Source of the DNA: Paenibacillus pedocola
Lineage (GTDB): Bacteria > Bacillota > Bacilli > Paenibacillales > Paenibacillaceae
NCBI RefSeq assembly: GCF_031599675.1
Contig: NZ_CP134223.1
Location: forward strand, 1,736,001-1,800,000
Reading direction: 5' to 3'
DNA length: 64,000 nucleotides
Shown: positions 50,801 to 59,284 of the stretch, piece by piece
Layout of the letters: each line of letters begins with the position of its first letter
Position numbering within the stretch: the first letter of the stretch is position 1
Position numbers and translations under genes: made by a program
Notes under the pieces: generated by a model
Database searches by the model: none
Seen by the model: the letters and a program-made list of their open reading frames with translations, nothing else
What the model was told of the DNA's origin: nothing

Positions 50801-52252
50801 CAGGGAGATACCGGACTTAGTATGACGGCGGCTCTTCCGGTTCAGAATGATAGCCGTTCCGAGGAAAGCCTGAATAATGAAATCTATTATATCTGCACCT
50901 GTGAAACGGAGCTGGCCTATCTGGAAGGGAGATACCGGGACGCGCTTGTCTGGGTGGCTCAAGGCCGCTTTAACACCTTCCGGCAAACCCGGATGCAGGT
51001 GCGCAAACAGCATATTTACCATGCTTTGACGCTTGCTGCCCTTTATCCTGACGCCTTGCCGGAGGAGCGCAGCAGCTTCCGCCGGCAGCTTCACAAACAG
51101 CTGGACTCCCTGAAACGCTGGACCGGATATTTTGGGAGGGATTCATCTGCCTGCCTGCTGATTAAGGCTGAAATCGAGCGGATTGACGGAAAACGGACGG
51201 AAGCGGCTAAAAACTATGAACTGGCCATTGCAACAGCACGGAGAGAAGGCAACGGGATGATGGAGGGAATCGCCTGCGAACGCTCTTCACATTTTTACAG
51301 AGCGGCTGGAAGTGTAGCCGGAGCAGACGGGTTCTTGGCAGATGCCTGCCGGGCGTATTCTCTGTGGGGGGCCGAAGGCAAGGTACAGCTGTTGAAGGAG
51401 CGCTATCCTGATCTGTCCTTGCCGTCTTTGCTGAAGGCGGGAGAGCAGGCGGCAGCAGAAACGGCTACTGCAATCATTGATAGAGAAGCCGTGCCGGAAC
51501 AGCGCAAAGAGGCGCCGAACCGGTTCGACGGCTGGCCTGAGCCGATAGATCGCCTGGATAGAATCAGCAGCTTCCTGGAGTCGGCCGTCCGGTATTCGGG
51601 AGCAGTGCAGGGATATGTGCTGAATAGCGACGGCAAGAACTTCACTGTATCTGCACAGAGCGGAAACCTGGAGACCCGGGTGCGGGAGGAAGAAGGCACG
51701 GTATTCGCGGAGTCTGTTGTGCGTTATGTCGTAAAGACCACTGAGCCGGTGCTGCTTGCCGATGCTGCGCGCAGTTCCTTTGCCGCTGATCCCCACATCC
51801 GGAGGCATCCGGTGCTGTCGGTACTGTGCATGCCGATTCTTTTTCCGGTAGAGGCCATGACCTCTGTGCTCTACCTGGAGAATGACCTGATTACCGGAGT
51901 GTTCACGCTGGATGGGCAGAACGTGCTGGATTTCATGATCGCCCGCATGGTGTACCTGCATTCGCTGCAGAGTGCAGGGCCGCAGGGGAATACCTATGAA
52001 CATGAGCCTGAGCATGAACCGGGTGGACCTGTGGAGCGCGCGGAGGATCCGCTGGTTGATTCACTTACCTACCGGGAAAAAGAAATCTTATATTCCTTAT
52101 CAGACGGATTGTCCAACAAGGAGATTGCCGAACGGTTCGGAATTACGGAGGGGACTGTGAAAAGTCATGTGTTCCGGCTGTACGGCAAGCTCGGCGTCAA
52201 GCGCCGGGCCCAGGCTATTGCCCGGGCCCGGGAGCTGCAGCTGCTGGATTAA
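47873..52252 (+). CDS. Giant regulator: pseudokinase, AAA/STAND ATPase, GAF, LuxR HTH
   Basis: A 1459-residue cytoplasmic protein. Residues 1-175 resemble the C-lobe of a Ser/Thr kinase (SPEQLSR, KRSDLYTLGILFYEMLTGRLPL), but the N-lobe, HRD and DFG motifs are missing. A STAND-type ATPase follows with Walker A GRAGSGKTS near 230 and Walker B LFLDDLQWADP near 360. A long helical, TPR-like region runs to about 1190, then a GAF domain (about 1215-1370) and a LuxR-type HTH (about 1395-1459; LTYREKEILYSLSDGLSNKEIA). This suggests signal-dependent, ATP-driven assembly controlling transcription. GGAGG precedes the ATG. The target is unknown; neighbours include a response regulator and an exporter. 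Confidence 0.85.
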   Translation: MPLADSIRLRELLDGTCMEVSSFLDCAVALTKLVQSAHQKDKVIGCLQPGVLLVHRELKEAYLAEEGGENYAYLSPEQLSRSTPLLPDKRSDLYTLGILFYEMLTGRLPLQARRLEDWIHVHMAVVPAPLSGLRPELEGPLEEITAKLLSKSPEQRYQSAYGLLADLQQCISLLNTTGEIERFETGLKDRISQFRLPKRLFGREEEARELREVVERASAGESGFVLVTGRAGSGKTSLIGELQLSFTREGGTFITGKCDYMNHEIPFAPILQALRRLLRQTWSEAPDKVEQLKARLLDALGQGAGIITEILPEAVRLLGTIPLAEPLPPAEAALRFRRLLPTFIGMFAGEDQPLVLFLDDLQWADPDTQDFLRVFAEDEVTSGIAVIGSFRSETLEERLDSGDQNGASAAWLEQMLAMQHKPSSPRVQHIALEPLTYVDVRQFLSDIFEENTARVRMLAELLYHRTGGDPLYLHRLLDSLHRERCLYFDEARGSWEWDITAITALPEAPGLLQLIEQRIRLLPGDTVGLLGIAAALGYSFRVSDIASMSGYSLDDTLVLLQPAELESLISREESSPDIEAGGLVYSFLHDRIQQAAYGIVPEEEQAGLHLAIGRSMSRSPDKQAYSVFDRVYHLNLGSPKMEDRAERRALAELNLQAGLKSKATTAFAAALYFLETGLHLLGGEEAVPGSLPYRLMLELPECEYICGYTERAAALLDRLMGLNGDLLERSNIYRIRIAMYAYLKKDELAVKVGRKALAEFGWKLPLRPSHAAILKEVTLTQTALYRKRDQLTALPVNRDPHYKALSDLIMAIASSVFTVSLELSAVLFSRFVRYGLKAGNNEAFAYILAGYGLVILRNKMSLSQKGKLYIETASQLSAPFESADLSCRLDYIRGLARLQQNPQEAGGYFRQSVQHGMEAANLSFVSIAMLTSTVNHTGSLHSLSRMIMEYEILSRKLVDEVTLSIFRIAKEYVARMQGDTGLSMTAALPVQNDSRSEESLNNEIYYICTCETELAYLEGRYRDALVWVAQGRFNTFRQTRMQVRKQHIYHALTLAALYPDALPEERSSFRRQLHKQLDSLKRWTGYFGRDSSACLLIKAEIERIDGKRTEAAKNYELAIATARREGNGMMEGIACERSSHFYRAAGSVAGADGFLADACRAYSLWGAEGKVQLLKERYPDLSLPSLLKAGEQAAAETATAIIDREAVPEQRKEAPNRFDGWPEPIDRLDRISSFLESAVRYSGAVQGYVLNSDGKNFTVSAQSGNLETRVREEEGTVFAESVVRYVVKTTEPVLLADAARSSFAADPHIRRHPVLSVLCMPILFPVEAMTSVLYLENDLITGVFTLDGQNVLDFMIARMVYLHSLQSAGPQGNTYEHEPEHEPGGPVERAEDPLVDSLTYREKEILYSLSDGLSNKEIAERFGITEGTVKSHVFRLYGKLGVKRRAQAIARARELQLLD

Positions 52253-52266
52253 CCGGAGAGCTTCGC

Positions 52267-52617
52267 CTATCCGGCAGCTGACACCCGCAGCAGGACATTC
52301 TCCAGTTCACCTGTATCAATGGGCTTCAGGAGAGAATCCATCCCGCCCCGGCAAAATGCATCCAGCACAAAGGCATGGCTGCTGGTAACAATGATTCTGC
52401 TATGAGGGTAAGTTTCGTCCGGGAGCAGGGACTCACTGAGCAGCAGCAGCTTGGCGTCGGTCACGATAATATCCGGTTCATGCGCTGCGATCAGCTGGAT
52501 CGCCCCCTGATCACAATTGGCCTCCAGGATATCTTCATTTTTAAATGACAGCTTCTTCAGCACCGGCTTTAGTGAATCGCGCACATGCGCTTTATCGTCG
52601 ATGAGTATGATTTTCAT
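52267..52617 (-). CDS. Single-domain response regulator (CheY-like)
   Basis: A 116-residue receiver domain with Asp7/Asp8, phospho-acceptor Asp54 (IVTDAK) and the conserved Lys in LLKPID. No output domain is present. It is encoded 30 bases downstream of the exporter gene on the same strand, with GGAGG upstream, and ends 14 bases from the giant regulator's stop. No kinase is adjacent. Confidence 0.8.
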   Translation of the reverse strand: MKIILIDDKAHVRDSLKPVLKKLSFKNEDILEANCDQGAIQLIAAHEPDIIVTDAKLLLLSESLLPDETYPHSRIIVTSSHAFVLDAFCRGGMDSLLKPIDTGELENVLLRVSAAG

Positions 52618-52647
52618 AATAAGGTTCCTCCTGTTTGAATGCGGCCG

Positions 52648-53859
52648 TTAATCAGCAGTTTCGTGTGCGGGCTTATGTTGGGGTAGCGCCAATAGGCCGA
52701 AGGAGATGACCACCAGCAGCAGACAAGCCCAGTAGGCATGACGGTAGCCGACCCACTGCGCCGCCGCTCCGCCCGCGAGGCTTCCGAACAGTCTGCCGAG
52801 GGTTGTAGCGTTGGTATAGAGGGTGGAGGCATAGCCGGGCAGATCCGGCAGCAGATCCTGAATATAGCTGATCCCGATCGCTGAAATTACAGCTACGAAG
52901 AAAGCCAGCAGCACCTGCCCTGCGATAATCTGCCACAGCTCTGTTGAAGACAGCACCAGTACATAATAGGCTCCACCGAGAACAATCCCCCAGATCATCA
53001 GCAGACGATTGGAATATTTGGCTGACAGAGCGCCGAGTACAAGCATGAAGGGGATCTCCAGCAAGGCGCAAATACTGGACACCGAAGCTACATTCTCTGT
53101 ACTGCCGCCTAAAGTGTTAACAATAAACAGAGAGATATTCAGATTGTTCAGCCAGTGTCCGGAATAGAGCAGCGTCAACACAAGAAACGGAATAAGCACA
53201 CGCGGATTCTGATGCAGCTTAAGCTGCTGCTTGGGCTTGGAGCGTACAGTGCCAGCAGCGGCCGGTGCCGGCCGTTTCACGAAGCACAGCATCAGTGCCG
53301 CGTTGATGACAAAAATCAGGGAGGTTCCGGTGAAGATTCCCTGAAACCCGAAGCGGCTGAGCAGAACCGCACCGATCAGCGGTCCGGTGATGAAGCCCAG
53401 GGAGAACATGGAACGGAGCGTAGAATTGGCAAAAGCATGATCGGTGCTCCGGCTGGCATTTACCGCTTCCCGCGCACTGGCGAACAATTGCGGCATGGCG
53501 GATGCACCGGCTGCAGTGAATATAGTCATGTAGATCAGGAGCAGATAAAATTCATGGATAAATAAATACCCGGAAAAAGCCAGGGCGTTAAAAAACATGG
53601 CCGTAACCATGAGGGTCTTCCGGTTCATACCGGTGTCAGAGCGCCCGGCAATAAGCGAGCTGACCCAGACGCCACTGATCAGGGTGACGGCGGTGAAGAT
53701 GCCGAAAACACCGGCAGAAACCCCTAACTTAGTGGTGAAATAGACAGCCAGAAACGGAGAGCTGATGGAAATGCCCATCCCCTGGAGGATCATGCAAATC
53801 ATAAACGTGGTATAGCCTGGAATGCTGAAAAGCTGGCGGATGCGAATTGACATTGACAC
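52648..53859 (-). CDS. MFS sugar efflux transporter (SetA/SetB-like)
   Basis: A 403-residue twelve-helix transporter whose start (MICMILQGMGISISSPFLAVYFTTKLG) and central SAREAVN segment match the sugar efflux Set family. The start is GTG 53859, seven bases after AAGGAG; an ATG two codons later has poorer spacing. It is divergent from an AraC-type gene, which may regulate it. A role in exporting excess sugar or analogues is inferred from the family. Confidence 0.82.
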   Translation of the reverse strand: MSMSIRIRQLFSIPGYTTFMICMILQGMGISISSPFLAVYFTTKLGVSAGVFGIFTAVTLISGVWVSSLIAGRSDTGMNRKTLMVTAMFFNALAFSGYLFIHEFYLLLIYMTIFTAAGASAMPQLFASAREAVNASRSTDHAFANSTLRSMFSLGFITGPLIGAVLLSRFGFQGIFTGTSLIFVINAALMLCFVKRPAPAAAGTVRSKPKQQLKLHQNPRVLIPFLVLTLLYSGHWLNNLNISLFIVNTLGGSTENVASVSSICALLEIPFMLVLGALSAKYSNRLLMIWGIVLGGAYYVLVLSSTELWQIIAGQVLLAFFVAVISAIGISYIQDLLPDLPGYASTLYTNATTLGRLFGSLAGGAAAQWVGYRHAYWACLLLVVISFGLLALPQHKPAHETAD

Positions 53860-53987
53860 AATTAATCTCCTTCGAAATTCTTTGCGGTATTCTCTTTGAT
53901 TTGGTTATAGTATAGTTATTTACTTAAGATTAGTGAATGTTTTATCTGATTACAAACCTCTACTATTTGGCTGGGAAGGTGACAATT

Positions 53988-54878
53988 GTGGATTTGAGGC
54001 TGCATGCCTGCGCGTATTCCTTTCATACACTTCCGTTCAAATCGACCTTTAGACCGCCGCCGTTTTATCTATTTCGGCTGCAGGTGGTGGGGAGCTGCCG
54101 GGCGCTCGTTGACGGGAAAATGAGCCTGATCGAGCCGGGAGATTTGCTCATTTACCGTCCCGGAGATCCGTATTATCTGTCTGTTGAGGAGATTGACGGG
54201 AAGATTGAAAGCGGCGATTATTATCTGCTCTGTGAAGGCTCATGGATCGAGTCCTGGTGGGCTGCCCAGCCGCGGCAGACCCGGCAGCGGATTCATCTGG
54301 ATGCCGGGATGCTGTCACTGTGGCAGCAGCTCGGCCTTGAGCAGCACCGGATTGTGCAGCAGAATCCCGAGCTGATCCGCCATCTGCTCTGCGCACTCTG
54401 CTTATCGCTTGACCGCCTGCCGGTTGAAGCCGTTTCACGGCAGGACACCCCAGGGCGCTCCAATGAGCTGATCATGCGGATGAAGCGGTATATTAACGAG
54501 AATGCGCTGCAGCCGCTGCGGGTTGAGGATGTCGCGAATTTCGCCGGGCTGAGCGTCTCGCGGGCGGTTCATCTGTTTAAAGAGAAGACCGGATATACCA
54601 TTATCCAATACACTCAGGAAATCCGTCTGTCTAACGCCCTGGAGCGCATCCGCTTTACGGATTTAAGCCTGGAGAGTATTGCCGGCAATTGCGGATTCGG
54701 GACGTATTCGTATTTTCACAAGGTATTCAAGGCGAGATACGGAATAACACCCAAAGAAATCCGCAGCCGCCTGCTGGAGAGCGAACCGGAAGGTGACTAC
54801 GTCATTACGAGCGGAAAAGAAATTAAGCTGACCGGCCTGTCCCTCGATGCCCTGAAGTTCCTCAAAACAGAAGAATAA
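53988..54878 (+). CDS. AraC-family transcriptional regulator
   Basis: A 296-residue regulator with a cupin-like N-terminal domain (IEPGDLLIYRPGDPYYL) and a C-terminal double HTH (about 165-265; VEDVANFAGLSVSRAVHLFKE; GNCGFGTYSYFHKVFKARYGITP). The start is taken as GTG 53988 because GAAGGTGA lies six bases upstream; the ATG at 53937 has no ribosome site. It lies between a divergent SetB-like exporter and the GH3 gene, both plausible targets. Confidence 0.85.
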   Translation: MDLRLHACAYSFHTLPFKSTFRPPPFYLFRLQVVGSCRALVDGKMSLIEPGDLLIYRPGDPYYLSVEEIDGKIESGDYYLLCEGSWIESWWAAQPRQTRQRIHLDAGMLSLWQQLGLEQHRIVQQNPELIRHLLCALCLSLDRLPVEAVSRQDTPGRSNELIMRMKRYINENALQPLRVEDVANFAGLSVSRAVHLFKEKTGYTIIQYTQEIRLSNALERIRFTDLSLESIAGNCGFGTYSYFHKVFKARYGITPKEIRSRLLESEPEGDYVITSGKEIKLTGLSLDALKFLKTEE

Positions 54879-54924
54879 ATCTCTAATTTTGCACTGATTT
54901 TTATGTCAATTGTTCTGGTGTTTC

Positions 54925-54970
54925 TGAAAGCGGTTATCTTTTATGATGAAATAGGATGAAACCGTTATCA
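54925..54970 (+). promoter_or_regulatory. Two operator-like boxes upstream of GH3 (cre candidates)
   Basis: TGAAAGCGGTTATC (54925-54938) and TGAAACCGTTATCA (54957-54970) start 32 bases apart, about three helical turns. The second fits the cre pattern TGWAANCGNTNNCA exactly. CcpA, a LacI-type protein or the adjacent AraC regulator could bind. Confidence 0.55.
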
Positions 54971-54994
54971 TATAGACCGAAGGAGTGACTATGA

Positions 54995-57817
54995 ATGGAA
55001 ACCGCTACATATCCTTTTCAGCAGACAGACTTGCCGCTAAACGAGCGTGTGCAGGATCTGCTGTCGAGATTGACTTTGGATGAGAAAGTAAACCTGATGC
55101 CGCAGTATCAAGCGGCCATTGAGCGTTTGGGCGTAAGCGCCTATAAGCATGGTACGGAAGGAGCGCACGGTATCTCCTGGCTGGGCAAAGCAACCTCATT
55201 CCCGCAGCCGAGCGGTCTCGCCTGTACCTGGAACCCGGAGCTGATGAAGCGAATCGGTTCCGCCATCGGCGACGAAGCCAGAGCCTTCTATAAAAAAAAT
55301 CCGACGGTCAACGGACTGACCCTCTGGGCGCCGACAGTGGATATGGAACGCGATCCGCGCTGGGGCCGTACAGAAGAAGCTTACGGAGAAGACCCGGGAC
55401 TGACCGGTCGGCTCAGCACCTCGCTGGTGCAGGGAATTCAAGGTGATCATCCGGTATACTTGAAAGCGGTAGCAACGCTGAAGCATTTCCTTGGCAACAA
55501 CAACGAAATTAACCGCGGTGTGGACTCTTCCAGCATTGATCCGCGCAATATGCGTGAATATTATCTGGAAGCCTTTAAGCCTGCCTTCAAGGAAGGCGGC
55601 GCCCAATCGATGATGACCGCCTACAATTCGGTCAACGGTGTACCGGTTATCCTGCATCCGGCGGTTATGGATGTGGTGAAGGGCGAATGGGAGATGGACG
55701 GATTTATTGTAAGTGATGCCGGCGATTTGTTCGGGATTGTCAAAGATCATAAGTATTATGAGTCCTTTGCCCAGTCCATGGCAGAGTCTATCAAAAACGG
55801 GATCGACAGCGTGACCGAAGAGACAGCTGAGACGATCAAGGTGATTCATGAGGCGCTGGCTGAAGGACTGCTGGCGGAAGAGGATCTGGACCGCGCGCTA
55901 TTCAATACTTTCCGTGTACGTTTCCGTCTCGGTGAATTTGATCCCGAGGAAGGCAATCCTTATGCATCCATCGACGACTCTGTTATTCTCAGCAAAGAAC
56001 ATAGTGAGCTGTCGCTCGAAGCGGCTAAGCAATCCATCGTGCTGCTCAAGAATGAGAAGGCTGCACTTCCGCTGAACCCGCAGGAGCTGTCCAAAGTAGC
56101 TGTAATCGGGCCGCTCGGCGATGAAGCCTTTAGAGACTGGTATTCCGGCACATTGGCTTACGGGGTCACACCGCTGCAGGGTGTAACCAAGAAGCTGGCC
56201 GGCAAGCAGGTGTCGTTTGAAAGCGGCGATGACCGGATTATTCTGACCTCGGCAGCCAGCGGCCAAGCTGTAGGAATGACAGGGGAAGACGGCAGACTCG
56301 CTGTGCTGCATGATGTGCCGGAGCGCGGGGAATTGTTCCGCCATACCGCCTGGGGCTGGACTGCCCATACACTTGAAGCGACAAGCCGCGGCCAATATGT
56401 AACCCTGAATGATGAAGGTACGCTCACTGCCTCCGCCGATGAAATTTACGGCTGGTATGTGAAGGAATCGCTGAACCTTGTGCCGGAAGAAGACGGAACG
56501 GTAAGCTTACGCACCTGGAATGACAAGCCGATTTCGGTGTCCGAAGACGGGACGCTTCGTGCCAGTGAGGCGGAGGACGATGCTAAGGCGCATTCATTCC
56601 GCAAAAATATCGTTGTGAACGGAGTAGAAGCCGCGGTTGAAGCGGCGAAGGCTGCTGAGGTTGCCGTCGTATTCGTCGGAAACCATCCGCTGCTGAACGG
56701 TAAGGAAGAGATTGACAGACCGGATATCGTGCTGCCGGAAGAGCAGGAGAATCTGGTGAAGGCTGTTTATGCAGCCAATCCGAACACGGTTGTCGTGATT
56801 GTCGGCAGCTACCCGATTACTTCAACTTGGATCGATGAGCATATCCCGGCGGTGCTGTATACTTCCCACAGCGGTCAAGAGCTGGGTAACGCAGTGGCTG
56901 AGGTGCTGTTCGGCGGCTACAGTCCGTCCGGCAAGCTGAATATGACCTGGTACCGTTCGGTGGATCAGCTTCCTCCGCTGATGGACTACGATATTATCAA
57001 AGGCAAGAGAACGTACATGTACTTTGACGGAGAACCGCTATATCCGTTTGGCCATGGCCTGAGCTATGCACAGGTTGCTTATAAGCAACTGACGCTAGCG
57101 GCTGAAGAGCTGCAGCAGAACGATACGATCAGCCTGAGCGTAGAGCTTGAAAACAGCGGCAGCGTGGACGGTGATGAAGTCGTTCAGCTGTATGTGCAGT
57201 CCTTGTCCACCCGGATCAGACGCCCGCTGAAGCAGCTGAAAGGCTTTGAAAAGATCCGCCTCGGCGCCGGCGAATCACAGACGGTTACGTTCTCTCTGCC
57301 GGTAGCTGAACTGGCGTTCTGGGATGTAACCCGTGAACAATACTGTGTGGAAGACGGAGAATACAACCTCCTGGTTGGCCGTTCCTCCGGTGACATTCAG
57401 CTGTCCGCCAAGATTAGAGTGCACGGCGATACGGTACCGGCCCGCAATCTTTATACTGCAACCAAAGCAGAGAACTACGACGATTATGAAGGCGTCTATC
57501 TGGATGAGTGCAAGGCAGGCGGGGCTTCGGTTCATCCAGTTCAGGACGGAGCTTGGATCGCTTTCAATAATGTGCAGTTTGCTGAAGGAGCGGCGGCTTT
57601 CGAGGCGCTTGTTTCGTCCGTGAGCGGCGGCAGCATTGAGGTCAGAACCGGCAGTCCGTCGGGCAAACTGGCCGCAACCCTGGAGGTTCCGGCAGGCGGA
57701 GGGCTGCAGGAATGGCACACTCTGTCAGCTATAGCAGGAGTCGATGCCGGAACAGCCGATGTATTCCTGGTCTTTGCAGGCGAGGTATTGCTCAGCCGCT
57801 TCCAGTTTACGCTGTAA
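54995..57817 (+). CDS. GH3 beta-glycosidase with inserted beta-trefoil-like domain
   Basis: A 940-residue cytoplasmic glycosidase. The GH3 barrel (about 15-330) holds KHFLGNN and the nucleophile Asp241 in IVSDAGD. The second GH3 domain is split: after about residue 415 an insertion of some 130 residues resembles a fascin/beta-trefoil domain, then the sandwich resumes with GNHPLLNGKEEIDRPD. A fibronectin-III-like domain follows (about 700-810), and the last 120 residues resemble a CBM6-like module. Such enzymes release glucose or xylose from beta-linked oligosaccharides; specificity is not readable. ATG 54995 lies nine bases after AGGAG; an out-of-frame ATG sits four bases earlier. Confidence 0.88.
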   Translation: METATYPFQQTDLPLNERVQDLLSRLTLDEKVNLMPQYQAAIERLGVSAYKHGTEGAHGISWLGKATSFPQPSGLACTWNPELMKRIGSAIGDEARAFYKKNPTVNGLTLWAPTVDMERDPRWGRTEEAYGEDPGLTGRLSTSLVQGIQGDHPVYLKAVATLKHFLGNNNEINRGVDSSSIDPRNMREYYLEAFKPAFKEGGAQSMMTAYNSVNGVPVILHPAVMDVVKGEWEMDGFIVSDAGDLFGIVKDHKYYESFAQSMAESIKNGIDSVTEETAETIKVIHEALAEGLLAEEDLDRALFNTFRVRFRLGEFDPEEGNPYASIDDSVILSKEHSELSLEAAKQSIVLLKNEKAALPLNPQELSKVAVIGPLGDEAFRDWYSGTLAYGVTPLQGVTKKLAGKQVSFESGDDRIILTSAASGQAVGMTGEDGRLAVLHDVPERGELFRHTAWGWTAHTLEATSRGQYVTLNDEGTLTASADEIYGWYVKESLNLVPEEDGTVSLRTWNDKPISVSEDGTLRASEAEDDAKAHSFRKNIVVNGVEAAVEAAKAAEVAVVFVGNHPLLNGKEEIDRPDIVLPEEQENLVKAVYAANPNTVVVIVGSYPITSTWIDEHIPAVLYTSHSGQELGNAVAEVLFGGYSPSGKLNMTWYRSVDQLPPLMDYDIIKGKRTYMYFDGEPLYPFGHGLSYAQVAYKQLTLAAEELQQNDTISLSVELENSGSVDGDEVVQLYVQSLSTRIRRPLKQLKGFEKIRLGAGESQTVTFSLPVAELAFWDVTREQYCVEDGEYNLLVGRSSGDIQLSAKIRVHGDTVPARNLYTATKAENYDDYEGVYLDECKAGGASVHPVQDGAWIAFNNVQFAEGAAAFEALVSSVSGGSIEVRTGSPSGKLAATLEVPAGGGLQEWHTLSAIAGVDAGTADVFLVFAGEVLLSRFQFTL

Positions 57818-57840
57818 ATTCTGGCTGAATGGAACATATT

Positions 57841-57885
57841 AAGCCCTGCCATTTCTGGTTATCAGAAATGGCGGGGCTTTTTTTT
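57841..57885 (+). terminator. Strong Rho-independent terminator
   Basis: AAGCCCTGCCATTTCTG (57841-57857) pairs with CAGAAATGGCGGGGCTT (57863-57879), one G-U pair, and a T run follows. It marks the end of the core-like region; the AT-rich cassette-like region starts here. Confidence 0.9.
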
Positions 57886-58017
57886 ACAGGCTTAAAGATG
57901 CATTTAAGAATATACATTTAAGGAAAAGTGGCAGAGAGAAATTTATGTCAAAAGAAAATAGAGTTTTAGTAATGAGGAAATGGAATGTTAGACTGACGAT
58001 GATTCATTAAGGAAACT

Positions 58018-58078
58018 GGCAGGATAGCTTAATAATTTCGCGAATACACAACATATTGAGTTATTTACGACGTTATCT
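58018..58078 (+). repeat. Cassette-boundary element 0
   Basis: The left part (58018-58046, beginning GGCAGGATAG and ending TTTCGCGAATA) matches 63161-63189 at 25 of 29 bases. The right end is the core GTTATCT (58072-58078) followed by GAAAATAG, 41 bases before the next start codon. It appears to be a hybrid of the three-hairpin unit and the GTTA-type boundary. Confidence 0.6.
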
Positions 58079-58112
58079 GAAAATAGTGCAAAGCTTGAAA
58101 GGACAATTCTAA

Positions 58113-58616
58113 ATGCTCATATTTAAAGCGACGAAAGATACTTTGAAAGATCTTAAGGTCCAGCCTGATTCAGTTGGCAACTTAGATTTGCTTTTTTGTT
58201 GGCATGTAAACATATTTAATCTATATCGAAAGAAGCACTATGTGTTTATGAATGATCTAACAAGATTGAGTCTAACAGTTACTGGCATTAGAACGGGACA
58301 GAATCAAAAGCTTAATGAGTTTTTTGTAAATAGCTTAAGAGAATATTTAATTGAAGAAGATCTTTCAGCGTCTCTAATTAGTTCATATATAGAAAACTGC
58401 AATGAAACAATAATTACTAAAACGGATAGTAGAAGTGTAATAAGTACATTAAGTGAAATCATGCTAGTGATGAAATCACTTGAAATGGACAATCAAGGCT
58501 TTGAAGACATGGACGAAAGACAAAAATGGAATAATAGATTTATTTACAAGCCTATAGATTATCAAAAACCAATTGAGGTTTTTATTAAAGAACTTAAACA
58601 AAGATATTCAAGCTAG
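58113..58616 (+). CDS. Small DUF6933-like protein
   Basis: A 167-residue soluble protein. The N-terminal third (LIFKATKDTLKDL; LLFCWHVNIFNLYRKKHYVFMNDLTRLSLTV) resembles the DUF6933 family seen in many Firmicutes; function is unknown. Codon use is strongly AT-rich compared with genes left of 57.8 kb. GAAAGGAC precedes the ATG. It is flanked by boundary elements 0 and 1. Confidence 0.65.
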   Translation: MLIFKATKDTLKDLKVQPDSVGNLDLLFCWHVNIFNLYRKKHYVFMNDLTRLSLTVTGIRTGQNQKLNEFFVNSLREYLIEEDLSASLISSYIENCNETIITKTDSRSVISTLSEIMLVMKSLEMDNQGFEDMDERQKWNNRFIYKPIDYQKPIEVFIKELKQRYSS

Positions 58617-58647
58617 ATTAAGAAATTTCGAAGAAGGCACTGGCATC

Positions 58648-58783
58648 GTCCGGGAGAGACATTTCGAGGAAGTGGATTCACCGGACACATCCCACCGCCT
58701 AACTGCCGCTAGCGGCAGCCGGACCTACGCTTCTTAAGGCGCTAGGACGTTGTAAATACGGGAACGTTATACGAAAGCACTTT
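58648..58783 (+). repeat. Cassette-boundary element 1
   Basis: Contains the stem GTCCGG (58648-58653) / CCGGAC (58681-58686), the core GCCTAAC (58697-58703), the perfect palindrome TGCCGCTAGCGGCA (58704-58717) and the right core GTTATAC (58766-58772). The first 40 bases recur in element 3. The right end GTTATACGAAAGCACTTT (58766-58783) is the inverted partner of 59285-59302. Confidence 0.7.
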
Positions 58784-58845
58784 AAATCATACTAAAACAA
58801 AAAAATCATTTAGAAATGAAATAATTAAGAAATAGGTGATATTGA

Positions 58846-59274
58846 TTGAGCTGGGATGTAACATTTATGAAATTAAATAAGAAAGTTAGTAGCGTTGAGG
58901 ATATAGCTGATGAGATGACTGAAGAACTAGGAAACAGAAAAGAAATAATAGATATGATAAGCAAGCTATTTCCGGATGCCGATTTTAGTGATCCTTCTTG
59001 GGGAATACTGGAGCAAGCAGGCTATTCTGTGGAGTTTAATATCCCAGAAGAAAACAATATTACAGAGATTATGTTACATATACGAGGCGATGAAACCTCT
59101 ATCGAAGTAATTAGGGAAATCCATGATAATACTTCCTGGACGGCTATTGATGAAGAAATTATCGACTTTAATAATAGTCCTGATAAGGGTTTGAAAGAAT
59201 GGCAAAATGCTAGAGATTTATTAATCAAAGAAGTGAGTACAAGAAAGAAGAAATGGTATGAATTTTGGAAGTAA
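58846..59274 (+). CDS. Small protein of unknown function, enclosed by inverted repeats
   Basis: A 142-residue acidic soluble protein beginning MSWDVTFMKLNKK and ending in a basic-aromatic tail KKKWYEFWK. I do not recognise the family with certainty. The start is TTG at 58846, seven bases after AGGTGAT. The gene lies exactly between 18-base inverted repeats (58766-58783 and 59285-59302), which makes it a discrete cassette-like unit of about 537 bases. AT-rich. Confidence 0.65.
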   Translation: MSWDVTFMKLNKKVSSVEDIADEMTEELGNRKEIIDMISKLFPDADFSDPSWGILEQAGYSVEFNIPEENNITEIMLHIRGDETSIEVIREIHDNTSWTAIDEEIIDFNNSPDKGLKEWQNARDLLIKEVSTRKKKWYEFWK

Positions 59275-59284
59275 CTCAAAGAAG

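Noticed and set aside
53937-53987. ATG start for the AraC regulator before GH3
   Set aside because: It has no ribosome site, and the added residues are unlike AraC starts; GTG 53988 has a well-spaced site.
57945-58010. 21-codon open frame (MSKENRVLVMRK...) before boundary element 0
   Set aside because: It has only a weak ribosome site and no recognisable function; it may be a broken gene start but cannot be supported as a gene.
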